A stretch of 64,000 nucleotides of DNA from Pseudomonas furukawaii (GTDB taxonomy: Bacteria > Pseudomonadota > Gammaproteobacteria > Pseudomonadales > Pseudomonadaceae): the NCBI RefSeq assembly GCF_002355475.1, contig NZ_AP014862.1, positions 4,030,001 through 4,094,000 on the forward strand. The letters run 5' to 3'. Below the pieces are notes generated by a model, which was not told the origin of the DNA, did not search any database, and saw only the letters and a list, made by a program, of their open reading frames with translations. This document shows, piece by piece, positions 18,903 through 30,134 of this stretch. Both the position numbers and the translations under genes were made by a program. Position 1 is the stretch's first letter; every line of letters starts with the position of its first letter.

Positions 18903-19901
18903 ATGCGCGAGCGCACCATCGCCAGCCATTTCGTTCGCGCCGCCCTGCGGGGCGCCGAGCGTCGAGGCCTGGATTGCGCCCCGCTGCTGCGCATCGCCGG
19001 CATCCAGCCCGCGCTGCTGGAGGAGCCCCGGGCGCGCATCGCCCCCGAGCAGTTCGCACGGCTCGTCCAGGTGCTCTGGGAGGCGCTGGACGACGAGTAC
19101 ATGGGCTTTGGCCTGCAACGCAGCAAGCGCGGCACCTTCGCCATGATGTGCCACGCCATCATCCATTGCCGCAGCCTGGAGAAAGCCCTGCTCCGGGGCA
19201 CCCTGTTCTACGGGCTCTTTCCCGACGCCCCTCGCATCCAGCTGGAGCGGGACGGCGACTTCGCCGTGCTCACGGTGGACGACTCGCCGCTCTGGGACCC
19301 GGACCACTTCCTGGTGGAAAGCCTGCTGGTGATCTGGCATCGGCTCGGAAGCTGGCTCATCGGCCAGCGCATCCGCCTGGAAGAGGCCCGCTTCCACTAT
19401 GCGGAGCCGGCCCACTCGGCAGAGTACGAACTGCTCTTTCCCAATCCTCGGGTCTTCGGCGCGACACGCACCTGCCTGCGCTTCCATGCCCGCTACCTGG
19501 CCATGCCGCTGCTGCAGGACGAGCGCACCCTCAAGCAGTTCCTCCTGCACTCCCCGGCTGACCTGCTGGCCCGCCCCGACGGCGGCGATAGCCTGATCAG
19601 CCAGATCCGACGCCTGCTGGGCCGCGACTGCCGACTCTGGCCGGACCTGGAAGCGGTGGCCCATCAGCTCCATACCAGTCCGCAGACCCTGCGCCGGCAC
19701 CTGCGGGAGGAAGGCACGAGCTTCCAGGAACTCAAGGACCATCTGCGTCGGGACCTGGCCATCTACCACCTGGGTCGGGACGAGCTGTCCATCCAGGACC
19801 TGGCGGAGCAGCTGGGCTTCTCCGAGCCCTCGGCCTTTCATCGCGCCTTCAAGAAGTGGACGGGGCTGACGCCCGGCGCCTACCGCGCGCAAGAAGCCTG
19901 A
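18903..19901 (+). CDS. AraC-family transcriptional regulator
   Basis: The 332-residue product has an N-terminal arabinose-binding-like domain (about residues 1-200) and a C-terminal double helix-turn-helix with HTSPQTLRRHLREEGTSFQEL and IQDLAEQLGFSEPSAFHRAF. The closing TGLTPGAYR is typical of the AraC family. It is divergent from dctA, but nothing in the sequence shows that it controls dctA. Confidence 0.92.
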   Translation: MRERTIASHFVRAALRGAERRGLDCAPLLRIAGIQPALLEEPRARIAPEQFARLVQVLWEALDDEYMGFGLQRSKRGTFAMMCHAIIHCRSLEKALLRGTLFYGLFPDAPRIQLERDGDFAVLTVDDSPLWDPDHFLVESLLVIWHRLGSWLIGQRIRLEEARFHYAEPAHSAEYELLFPNPRVFGATRTCLRFHARYLAMPLLQDERTLKQFLLHSPADLLARPDGGDSLISQIRRLLGRDCRLWPDLEAVAHQLHTSPQTLRRHLREEGTSFQELKDHLRRDLAIYHLGRDELSIQDLAEQLGFSEPSAFHRAFKKWTGLTPGAYRAQEA

Positions 19902-19966
19902 CAAGTCCCGGTCGATCGGGCATCAGGCCTGCCGGCGTTCAAGGGTGGGGCACGCTTCACCGAACC

Positions 19967-21346
19967 TCAGGGCAGCGGGAAGCGCATCCTGAATTCGGCG
20001 CCCCCCAACGGGGAATCGTCGAGAAAGAGCTCGCCGTCGTAGCTTTCGATGATGTCCTTCACCACCGCAGTGCCGATGCCTTGCCCCGGATGCTGGGCAT
20101 CGAGCCGCTCGCCACGCTTGAGGATGCGTTCGCGCTGGTCCACCGGCACGCCCGGCCCGTCGTCCTCCACCCGCAGCTCGCAGGTGCCGCTGGCCGCCCG
20201 GCCGCTGACGCGGATATGGCCGAGGCTCAGGCGGTAGGCGTTTTCCAGCAGGTTGCCCAGCATCTCCAGGGCCGCGCCCTGCTCCATGGGCAGCGTCAAT
20301 CCGGGGTCGAAGTCGCGCTCCACTCGCACCCGCTTTTCCCGATAGACCTTGTCCAGGGCATCGCAGAGGGTGTCCAGCAGCGGCGCGAGCGGCACCTGAT
20401 GGCGCACCAGGCCGCTCTTGCGCAGCGAGGCGCGCTGCAACTGGTAGCCGATCTGCTGGCTCATGCGCTCGATCTGGGTCTGCAACACCCGGGCCTGTTC
20501 CCGGTCCTCCGGGCGTGCGGCGATGGTTTCGCTCACGCCCTGGAGCACCGACAGCGGGGTCTTCAGGCTATGGGCCAGGTCGTCCAGGGAGTGACGGTAG
20601 CGCTCGCGCTGGCGCCGCTCGCTGTCGAGCAAGCGGTTGAGGGACCGGGTCAGGCGCAGCAGTTCACGGGGATGATCGTCGCTGAGGCGTCCACGGCTGC
20701 CGGCCTCCACCTGGTCCAGTTCGGCGGAGAGCTCCCGCAGGCTGCGAAAACCCCAGGTCAGGCCGAACCAGAGCAAAGCCAGCAGCACCGCCAGGGCCAC
20801 GCCAAGCCCCAGGTAGAGCTGGCGCATGAAGCTGTCGTACAACGTCCGGTAGTCGCTGACCGGCTGCATGGTGACCACACTGAAGGCGGCTTTCTGGCCC
20901 CGCAGCAGGTCCACCTCCACGTCGTAGACGAAGTATTCGTGGCCGCCGGAGTCGGTGGCCCGGAGAAACTCGTGGCCCTGGCCGTCGTAGCGCGGGCGGT
21001 AGTGGAGCGCCTCGTCACGGGAAGACCGGGACTGCCAGACCAGGTTGCCATCGCTGTCGAAGATGTAGCCGAGCTGGCTGGCCTCCAGATTGTCGAATTC
21101 CTCGTTCGGCAGCTTGTCGGGCATTTCCAGGTGGCCGCCCTCCACCCGCGCGGCGGCAATCAGCGCGCTGGCATCGGCCGCCAGGCGCTGCTGGATGGAC
21201 TGTTCCAGGGTAATCACGAAGGCCCCGCGCAGGGCCGGCAGCAGCGCCAGCATGAACAGCGCGGCCATGGCGGCGGCGCCCAGCATAAGGCGCAGGCGCA
21301 GGGAAGCGCCGAGGAACCGAAGCAGGCGCTTGAAGCCCAGGCTCAT
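19967..21346 (-). CDS. phoQ: Sensor histidine kinase PhoQ
   Basis: The 459-residue protein has an N-terminal membrane segment, a periplasmic domain of about 130 residues, a second membrane segment near 175-200, a HAMP region, an H-box LAHSLKTPLSV with the histidine near 258, and an ATPase region with ENAYRLS and DDGPGVP. In Pseudomonas PhoQ senses low magnesium and related cues and acts on PhoP. The gene overlaps phoP by four bases and lies in the oprH-phoP-phoQ order. Confidence 0.93.
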   Translation of the reverse strand: MSLGFKRLLRFLGASLRLRLMLGAAAMAALFMLALLPALRGAFVITLEQSIQQRLAADASALIAAARVEGGHLEMPDKLPNEEFDNLEASQLGYIFDSDGNLVWQSRSSRDEALHYRPRYDGQGHEFLRATDSGGHEYFVYDVEVDLLRGQKAAFSVVTMQPVSDYRTLYDSFMRQLYLGLGVALAVLLALLWFGLTWGFRSLRELSAELDQVEAGSRGRLSDDHPRELLRLTRSLNRLLDSERRQRERYRHSLDDLAHSLKTPLSVLQGVSETIAARPEDREQARVLQTQIERMSQQIGYQLQRASLRKSGLVRHQVPLAPLLDTLCDALDKVYREKRVRVERDFDPGLTLPMEQGAALEMLGNLLENAYRLSLGHIRVSGRAASGTCELRVEDDGPGVPVDQRERILKRGERLDAQHPGQGIGTAVVKDIIESYDGELFLDDSPLGGAEFRMRFPLP

Positions 21347-22020
21347 CGGCAGCGCTCGGTGAACAGGTAGCCCTGGCCGCGCACGGTGTCGATGGGCTTG
21401 AAGCCCTTGCCGTTATCCAGCTTGCGACGCAGGCGGCCCACCAGCACCTCGATCACATTGGGGTCGCGCTCCTCGTCATTCGGGTAGAGCTGCTCCATCA
21501 GCCGCTCCTTGGCCACCACCTGCTGGTGATGCCGCATGAGGTATTCGAGGATGCGGTACTCGTAGGCCGTCAGCGGCACCGTCTCGCCGTTCAGCTGGGC
21601 CTGCTTGCGATTGATGTCCAGCAGCAGCGGGCCGGCCTCGATGGTGGCCTGGACGAAACCGGAAGAACGCCGCAACAGGGCGTTGAGGCGGGCCTCCAGC
21701 TCCTCGAACTGGAAGGGTTTCACCACATAGTCATCGGCACCGGCAGCCAGGCCTTCCACCTTGTCCTGCCAGTTGCCCCGGGCGGTGAGGATGAGGATGG
21801 GGAAGGTCTTGCCCTGGCTGCGCAGTTGGCGGATCAGGTCCAGGCCGCTGATCCCGGGGAGCCCCAGGTCGATCATCGCCAGGTCATGGTGGTATTCGGC
21901 GGCGCGGTAGAGGGCTTCCTCGGCGTCAGGCACGGCGTCCACCACGTGCCCCTGCTCGCCCAGGCGGGTGTAGAGATGGTGGCGCAGCAGCGCCTCGTCT
22001 TCCACCACCAGCAGTTTCAT
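21343..22020 (-). CDS. phoP: OmpR-type response regulator PhoP
   Basis: The 225-residue protein has a receiver domain with acidic residues E7, D8 and phospho-acceptor D51 (AMIDLGLPG), the conserved Lys in DDYVVKPF, and a winged-helix output domain ending DTVRGQGYLF. It controls magnesium-limitation and envelope genes, including oprH next door. It sits 69 bases after oprH and overlaps phoQ. Confidence 0.95.
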   Translation of the reverse strand: MKLLVVEDEALLRHHLYTRLGEQGHVVDAVPDAEEALYRAAEYHHDLAMIDLGLPGISGLDLIRQLRSQGKTFPILILTARGNWQDKVEGLAAGADDYVVKPFQFEELEARLNALLRRSSGFVQATIEAGPLLLDINRKQAQLNGETVPLTAYEYRILEYLMRHHQQVVAKERLMEQLYPNDEERDPNVIEVLVGRLRRKLDNGKGFKPIDTVRGQGYLFTERCR

Positions 22021-22089
22021 GGGCTGTTCTCCCTGTCAGTGAAGCGGCCGGGCGCCGGGCCCGGCCTGTCGTGGTAGATGGTAGAGGGT

Positions 22090-22695
22090 TCAGAACTTGT
22101 AGTTGGCGCCGATGTAGGCCTGGCCGCTGCTGTGCAGGTCCAGGGATCCCAGGCGCGGACCGCCGTGTTCGCCCATGTCGGTGCTGACGTTGGTGCGCAG
22201 GTAGCGGTAGCCCGCCTCGATCGACGCGTTCTTGCTGATGTCCTGCAGGATACCGGCCTGCAGACCAGCAGCGTAGTTGATGTTGCTGTCGCGGCTGTAG
22301 CCCTTGCTTTCCTGCTCCAGCTTCACCAGGCCCAGGGTGGCGCCACCGAACAGCTTGGTGTTGTAGTCACCCACCGGCACGAAGAGGTCATAGCTGCCGA
22401 GCAGGTTCTGCTGGCGCAGCTTGTAGCCGCTGTCGGTATCGGAAAAGTTCTCGTAGGTCATGTAGTAGCGACCGCCGTCGGTCTGCTGGCCGGCGCGCAC
22501 GCCCCAGGTGTCGGACTTGTGGATGACCTTGTCCAGTTTCGGGTTGTTCAGGTTCGCGTTCAGCGAGTCGGATTTCTGGATGTTGTTGTTGGTCTGGCCC
22601 CAGGTCAGGCCAGCGAAGTTGTCGGCGGCCTGGGCACCCACTGCGGCGAAGGCCAGGGCGGAGGCAAGGGCGATACGGCTGAAGGTGCGGTTCAT
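22090..22695 (-). CDS. oprH: Outer membrane protein H1 (OprH)
   Basis: I chose the start giving MNRTFSRIALASALAFAAVG, a signal peptide; the mature protein begins near ADNFAGLTWGQT. The 201-residue size and strands such as NNIQKSDSLNANLN, KLRQQNLLGSYD and FGGATLGLVKLEQ agree closely with P. aeruginosa OprH as I remember it. OprH is an eight-strand outer-membrane barrel that binds lipopolysaccharide and is induced in low magnesium through PhoP. The C-terminus ends in F (IGANYKF), as expected for barrel insertion. Confidence 0.95.
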   Translation of the reverse strand: MNRTFSRIALASALAFAAVGAQAADNFAGLTWGQTNNNIQKSDSLNANLNNPKLDKVIHKSDTWGVRAGQQTDGGRYYMTYENFSDTDSGYKLRQQNLLGSYDLFVPVGDYNTKLFGGATLGLVKLEQESKGYSRDSNINYAAGLQAGILQDISKNASIEAGYRYLRTNVSTDMGEHGGPRLGSLDLHSSGQAYIGANYKF

Positions 22696-22760
22696 GCTGT
22701 GGTTCCTCATCGAGTGATCGGGTATCGGTTGAACTCGGAGCCAGATTGCCCCCCGACCAC

Positions 22761-22799
22761 TGAACCGCGCCTGAACCCTCCTTGAACCTTGGCTGAACG
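22761..22799 (-). promoter_or_regulatory. Four 11-bp-spaced direct repeats upstream of oprH (likely PhoP sites)
   Basis: TGAAC occurs at 22761, 22772, 22783 and 22794, exactly 11 bases apart; on the reverse strand this reads GTTCA-N6 repeated four times. OmpR-family regulators such as PhoP bind direct repeats with an 11-base period. The block is 66-104 bases upstream of the oprH start. Confidence 0.7.
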
Positions 22800-22875
22800 A
22801 AATTGCCTACAGCGTCTGAAGATATTTCGCAGGATCGAATTCATCCCACCAGGCGTGTCGCCGCAAAAGACGCGC

Positions 22876-23000
22876 AAAAAAAAACGGGAGCCCATCCAGG
22901 CTCCCGCACTCAATTCAGAGAAAATGTCCGGAGACGGCACTGCCGTGATTCCAGACTACAACCTCACCTGCGTTCCAGAAGAAACGCAGGGCTAGTCTGG
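22876..23000 (-). ncRNA. Candidate structured small RNA with its own terminator
   Basis: On the reverse strand there are, in order: a long hairpin (outer stem CCAGACTA/TAGTCTGG, inner stem CCTGCGTT/AACGCAGG, 22951-23000), a small palindrome ACGGCACTGCCGT (22934-22946), and a terminator stem CGGGAGCC/GGCTCCCG (22885-22906) followed by nine T. No reverse-strand protein gene ends here, so the terminator has no obvious protein-coding owner. The 5' end is not determined and may extend to about 23050. The rest of the 410-base gap holds the oprH promoter and the inverted repeat at 23054. Confidence 0.5.
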
Positions 23001-23053
23001 CAAAAACCGGGGGGACGCTTCCGTTTCGCTTTGTTTGCCATTTGCAAACATAT

Positions 23054-23081
23054 GTAAACGGGAGGACCGCTGGCCGTTTAC
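23054..23081. promoter_or_regulatory. Inverted repeat upstream of pcpS
   Basis: GTAAACGG and CCGTTTAC form perfect 8-base arms around a 12-base spacer, 25 bases before the pcpS start. It may be an operator or a leader hairpin. Confidence 0.4.
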
Positions 23082-23105
23082 CGCGCCGCCGGGCAGAATC
23101 CCGCC

Positions 23106-23825
23106 ATGACTTCGACTCACCCCATCTGCTGCGGCCCCCTCGACGCCACCTCGCCCTTTCCCCAGGCCTTGCCGGGGCTGGTGATGCGATCCTGCGCCTT
23201 CGATCCGGCCCTGCTGGCCGCCGATGCCTTCGTCCAGCACGGCATCCCGGCGCCGGCCAGCATCCAGCGCTCGGTGGCCAAGCGGCAGGCCGAGTACTTC
23301 GCCGGGCGCCTTTGCGCCCGCGACGCCCTGCTCGCCCTCACCGGCCGCGCCGACGTCCCAGCCCTGGGGGACGACCGTGCGCCCCTCTGGCCCGAAGGCG
23401 TCAGCGGCTCCATCAGCCACAGCCACGGACTGGCGGCCGCCCTGGTGGCGGATCAACGCCAATGGCGAGGACTGGGGCTGGACCTGGAAGAACCCCTGGC
23501 CACGCCACGCGCCCTGAAGCTGGCGGCGGAAATCCTCACCCCCGCTGAACTGCGACGCCTCGCGGCCTTCACCCCGGAGCAGCAGGCCGCGCGAATCACC
23601 CTCACCTTTTCCATCAAGGAAAGCCTGTTCAAGGCCCTCTATCCCCTGGTCGGCACCCGCTTCTATTTCCAGGACGCGGAGCTGCTGGAGGCCGACGACG
23701 ACGGCAGGGCCCGCCTGCGGCTGCTGATCGACCTGTCGGCGGAATGGCGGGCGGGACGTGAACTGGACGGCTGGCATTGCCTGTTCCGGGAGCGGTTGTT
23801 GAGCCTGGTGGCCGTGGAGGCCTGA
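23106..23825 (+). CDS. pcpS: 4'-phosphopantetheinyl transferase
   Basis: The 239-residue protein has Sfp/EntD-type motifs: SGSISHSHG near residue 100, GLDLEEP near 125 with magnesium ligands, and FSIKESLFKALYP near 168. Such enzymes move phosphopantetheine from CoA to carrier proteins. Pseudomonas aeruginosa has a single enzyme, PcpS, serving both fatty acid and siderophore carriers, and the size here fits it. Confidence 0.93.
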   Translation: MTSTHPICCGPLDATSPFPQALPGLVMRSCAFDPALLAADAFVQHGIPAPASIQRSVAKRQAEYFAGRLCARDALLALTGRADVPALGDDRAPLWPEGVSGSISHSHGLAAALVADQRQWRGLGLDLEEPLATPRALKLAAEILTPAELRRLAAFTPEQQAARITLTFSIKESLFKALYPLVGTRFYFQDAELLEADDDGRARLRLLIDLSAEWRAGRELDGWHCLFRERLLSLVAVEA

Positions 23826-23874
23826 CCCCGCCCGATGGGGTTCGCGGAGCCGACACCCTCGCAGGCTTGCGTAG

Positions 23875-23900
23875 GGTGGGTCACGCTCCATCGACCCACC
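23875..23900. terminator. Hairpin between convergent pcpS and kinase genes
   Basis: GGTGGGTC and GACCCACC form an 8-base stem with a ten-base loop. No T-run follows, so terminator function is only suggested by position. Confidence 0.4.
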
Positions 23901-23955
23901 GCCGGGGCCTGGTGCAGGCACTGTGATGGGCTCCGCTCGAGCTGCGCGGGAAAGA

Positions 23956-25572
23956 CTAGAGCGACTCCGCCTCGCTCTGCCGGCGCGGCCAGACCAGGCT
24001 GAAGCGGGCGCCGCCCAGGGAATCGCTGCGACCGATCTGGGCGCGGCCAGCGTGCCAGTAGATGATCCGCCGCACGATGGACAGCCCCAGGCCGTGGCCA
24101 CCGGAGGCGCGGGTGCGGCTGTCGTCGAGGCGCATGAAGGGCTTGAAGATCTTCTCCCACTGGTTCTCCGGGACCCCCGGGCCGTCGTCCTCGACATCGA
24201 TGCGGCAGCGCTTGTGACCGATCTGGTAGTTGAGCTGGACCCGCGACTCGGCATGGCGCATGGCGTTGCTCACCAGGTTCTGCAGGGCACGGTGCAGGTA
24301 GCGCGGCTCGGCCTCCACCCAGGCGCCGTCGCTGCCCACGTTCAGGCACAGGCCGCGCTCGATGCGCACGCTGGCGCGCAGGGGGGACAGCTCGGCGATC
24401 ACCTGGTCGAACAGCGCATCCAGGTCCACCCGCTGGAAATGCAGCGCCGGCGAGCCCTGCTCCAGACGGGCGTAGGTCAGCATCTCGTCCACCAGTTTGT
24501 CCAGCTCCTGGATATCGCCGTCCATGCCGTCCATGTACTTGCGCCGGGCCGACTCGGTCTCGGCGTCGGCGATCATCTCCAGGCCGAAGCGCAGTCGCGC
24601 CACCGGCGTACGCAGTTCATGGGACACCGCGCGAATCAGCTCCCGCTGCAGGGAGATCAGCCGTTGCAACTGCTCCGCCATCCCGTTGAAGGCCGCCGCC
24701 AGCCGCCCCACCGAGTCCGCCCCTCTGGCCGGCACGCGTGCGTCCAGCTTGCCCTGGGCGATGGCCGTGGCGGCACTCTCCAGCCCCATCAACCGATGCT
24801 CCAGCTGGCGTACCAGGAAATACACGGTCAGGCCGATCAGGGTCAGGCCGAGGAAACCGATCAGCACCAGCATCTGCGGCGGGTAGGGGTTCATCTGGTG
24901 CAATGGCCCCAGCTCCAGCACCCAGGGCGTGTCCACCATGCCGGCGAACACCCGGATCGAGTCGCCGTCCTTGCCCAGGGCCATCACCGTGTCGCCCTCG
25001 TCCACCCGGCGGCGCTGGTCATCGTCCAGGTCCGCGCTCTTCAGCGGGATCAGGCGCATGGGAAAACCGAACTGCTTGTTCTCCTTCAGCGACGCAAGGC
25101 GGTGGGGCTGCTCGTTGACGGGGAAGCGCACCAGCTCGTCCATCAGCAGGTAGACGGTGGCCCGTGCCAGTTGCTCGCTGATCTGCTCCACATCGCCGGT
25201 CAGCATCAGCCGCTCACCCACGCTGACCAGGCTGTAGACCCGCGCCGCGTGGGGGCCGGTCTGCTCCACCAGCACCTGGCCACGCGCCAGGCGATTGCGG
25301 GCGCCGCTGTCCAGCTTCGCACCGTCCATGGGCCGCAACTCCAGCGGAATGCCCAGCAACCGGCCCCAGAGCACCACGGCGCGGCGACGCTCTACCTCGT
25401 TCATGGGCTGAAGGTTGTCCGACATCAGGCGGAAGGTGCCCCGCGCCAGACTTTCGCGGTACTGGTCCGCCCGCACCTGGTTGACCTGGTGAATGGTGAA
25501 GATGCCCAGCAGCGCCACCAACACCAGGGTGACCAGCATGCCGCCATAGATGCGCAGGAAAATGGAGTTCAT
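23956..25572 (-). CDS. RstB-like sensor histidine kinase
   Basis: The 538-residue product has a membrane segment at residues 8-28, a large periplasmic domain to about 240, a second membrane segment (LVLIGFLGLTLIGLTVYFLV), HAMP, an H-box AVSHELRTPVARL near 317, and ATPase motifs NAMRHAE and DDGPGVP. It forms a pair with the response regulator gene just upstream (36 bases apart). The periplasmic region resembles RstB-type kinases; the stimulus is unknown. Confidence 0.88.
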   Translation of the reverse strand: MNSIFLRIYGGMLVTLVLVALLGIFTIHQVNQVRADQYRESLARGTFRLMSDNLQPMNEVERRRAVVLWGRLLGIPLELRPMDGAKLDSGARNRLARGQVLVEQTGPHAARVYSLVSVGERLMLTGDVEQISEQLARATVYLLMDELVRFPVNEQPHRLASLKENKQFGFPMRLIPLKSADLDDDQRRRVDEGDTVMALGKDGDSIRVFAGMVDTPWVLELGPLHQMNPYPPQMLVLIGFLGLTLIGLTVYFLVRQLEHRLMGLESAATAIAQGKLDARVPARGADSVGRLAAAFNGMAEQLQRLISLQRELIRAVSHELRTPVARLRFGLEMIADAETESARRKYMDGMDGDIQELDKLVDEMLTYARLEQGSPALHFQRVDLDALFDQVIAELSPLRASVRIERGLCLNVGSDGAWVEAEPRYLHRALQNLVSNAMRHAESRVQLNYQIGHKRCRIDVEDDGPGVPENQWEKIFKPFMRLDDSRTRASGGHGLGLSIVRRIIYWHAGRAQIGRSDSLGGARFSLVWPRRQSEAESL

Positions 25573-25608
25573 GGACGTTCGCCCGTGCGGCGGCCGGTGG
25601 CCGCGTCG

Positions 25609-26334
25609 TCAGAGACCTTCGGCGGCCTCTTTGACAAAGAGATAGCCCTTGCTGCGCACCGTCTTGATCAGGCGCGGGTGCATGGGGTCGTCACCGATCT
25701 TCGGACGAATGCGGGAAATGCGCACGTCGATGGAGCGGTCCTGGCCGTCGTACTCGATGCCTCGCAGGGAATTGAAGATCTCCTCCCGCGAGAGGATGCG
25801 TCCGGCGTTCACCGCCAGCAGCCAGAGCAGGTCGAACTCGGCGCTGGTCAGCTCGATGCCGCGCTCGCTGAGCCAGGCCTCGCGCATGGCGCTGTCGATC
25901 ACCAGCGGGCCGAACTCCAGGCGGCGCGGATTCTCCGGCGCCGGCGCCTCGCTGGCGGCCTCGCTGCGCCGCAACAGCGCACGGATGCGCGCCAGCAGCA
26001 CACGCGGGCGCACGGGCTTGCATACGTAGTCGTCGGCCCCCAGCTCGAGGCCCAGCACCTGGTCCATGTCGTCGGTACGTGCGGTGAGCATCAGGATGGG
26101 CCCGTCGAACTGGCCCTGCAGCTTGCGGCAGATGGACAGGCCGTCCTCCCCCGGCAGCATCAGGTCCAGCACCACCAGGTCCGGGCGCTCCTTGAGGATG
26201 CGCGCCACCGCCTGGCCGCCGTCGGACTCGATGGCGACCCGCAGGCCGTTGCCCTCCAGGTACTCGCGGGTCAGTTCGGCCAGCCGCTGATCATCTTCGA
26301 CAATAAGGACCCGCCAGGCTTCTTGCTCCACCAC
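25609..26334 (-). CDS. OmpR-type response regulator (RstA-like)
   Basis: The 241-residue protein has a receiver domain with D14/D15 and phospho-acceptor D57 (VVLDLMLPGED), the ADDYVCKP lysine, and a winged-helix domain ending IKTVRSKGYLF. It is the first gene of a two-gene unit with the kinase. Divergent from it is the long nrdA upstream region. Confidence 0.92.
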   Translation of the reverse strand: MVEQEAWRVLIVEDDQRLAELTREYLEGNGLRVAIESDGGQAVARILKERPDLVVLDLMLPGEDGLSICRKLQGQFDGPILMLTARTDDMDQVLGLELGADDYVCKPVRPRVLLARIRALLRRSEAASEAPAPENPRRLEFGPLVIDSAMREAWLSERGIELTSAEFDLLWLLAVNAGRILSREEIFNSLRGIEYDGQDRSIDVRISRIRPKIGDDPMHPRLIKTVRSKGYLFVKEAAEGL

Positions 26335-26428
26335 GCACTCCCCGAGACTGCATCAGGACCATCGAAAAAAGGCTCGCATTGTATCAATGCCGGGCGGATA
26401 GCACAGCGCATGCCAAATCAAGCACAAA

Positions 26429-26444
26429 ACACAAGATATTGTGT
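26429..26444. promoter_or_regulatory. NrdR box 1 (distal)
   Basis: ACACAAGATATTGTGT is a 16-base near-palindrome that fits the NrdR consensus acaCwAtATaTwGtgt closely. It is about 600 bases upstream of nrdA and about 100 bases upstream of the divergent response regulator gene. Confidence 0.6.
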
Positions 26445-26575
26445 TAGCTTGCGACGCCGTCGACAGCCAGGTGCAGCCCGAAAAAGGTGCCACTGGGCGG
26501 CGACGAACGGCAAAGCCTAGAGCCACCGGGGCTTTCCCTCCGTTACCCCGCAGTCACCCACAAATCACCCACAAC

Positions 26576-26584
26576 TTATCCACA
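26576..26584 (+). promoter_or_regulatory. DnaA box upstream of nrdA
   Basis: TTATCCACA is an exact consensus DnaA box. DnaA binding upstream of nrdAB is known in E. coli. It is a single box here, so this is not a replication origin. Confidence 0.5.
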
Positions 26585-26653
26585 GGCTAGATGTAGTGGG
26601 TCGCCTTGCAATGACCCCGGCACCGCATTATCTTGTACCCCCATCAAGCTCAG

Positions 26654-26669
26654 CCCCTACATATTGGGG
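26654..26669. promoter_or_regulatory. Possible NrdR-like box 2
   Basis: CCCCTACATATTGGGG matches the inner ten bases of the NrdR consensus (CwAtATaTwG) with one change, but the flanks are C/G rather than ACA/TGT. It may equally be an unrelated inverted repeat. Confidence 0.35.
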
Positions 26670-26846
26670 TAAGGGCGTAACACCGGACACAACTAGAATC
26701 AAGCGCTAACGGCCTTTTCCGAGCCTGACGACCGGTGTCAAACCAGCAGTATTCGACCCACCAACCGCCCAGCGCGGCGGGTGCCGGCCCAGGACACAGA
26801 GACGTCACCTGGGGGCCGGAAGCCGGTGCGGCGAAGAACACGCCCA

Positions 26847-26862
26847 CCACTAGGTATTGTGT
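26847..26862. promoter_or_regulatory. NrdR box 3 (proximal)
   Basis: CCACTAGGTATTGTGT agrees with the NrdR consensus at most positions and lies 180 bases before nrdA. It is followed by an imperfect palindrome around GTGTTAACAC (26870-26881). The 709-base gap 26335-27043 otherwise shows no convincing gene. Confidence 0.5.
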
Positions 26863-27043
26863 TGTCACGGCGTGTTAACACCGTGGCGATTGACTTGTAG
26901 GGCCAGGAAGGCGCTTGAGTCCTGTCCTTCTGCCTCGATGCACCACGATTCGCGCCCGGCGTCCTCGCCGTGCGCATGCGTTGTGAAAAGGGAATGAAGA
27001 ACGGCTCGGGCGCCACTCAATAAATCAGAACATGGAGATCCCC

Positions 27044-29923
<2,880 letters not shown>

Positions 29924-29966
29924 GCGCGCGCCGCTCAGCGGCGCGCTCGATCAAGGGCAAGACTCC

Positions 29967-30005
29967 TCCCCTCTCCCTCCGGGAGAGGGGCCGGGGGTGA
30001 GGGAA
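29967..30005. repeat. 39-bp intergenic hairpin repeat, copy 2
   Basis: This copy is identical base for base to 484-522. It lies in the 211-base spacer between nrdA and nrdB, where its stem could stabilise the nrdA message or reduce read-through into nrdB. Confidence 0.8.
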
Positions 30006-30134
30006 ACCTCAGCAACACCGAATCCGAACAGCACGTCCACACACCGGGCGTGCAGGCCAGGCAAAGCACCGCCGGCCAGATCATCGCTTTAGCGTGCAAC
30101 CATACTCACGCATCCAGACACCAGGAGAGGAACC

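Noticed and set aside
23923-26520. 865-residue forward open frame opposite the two-component genes
   Set aside because: It covers two well-supported reverse-strand genes, has low-complexity Q/H/A-rich sequence and no motifs.
26576-26584. Origin of replication
   Set aside because: Only one DnaA box is present and there is no dnaA, dnaN or rpmH nearby.
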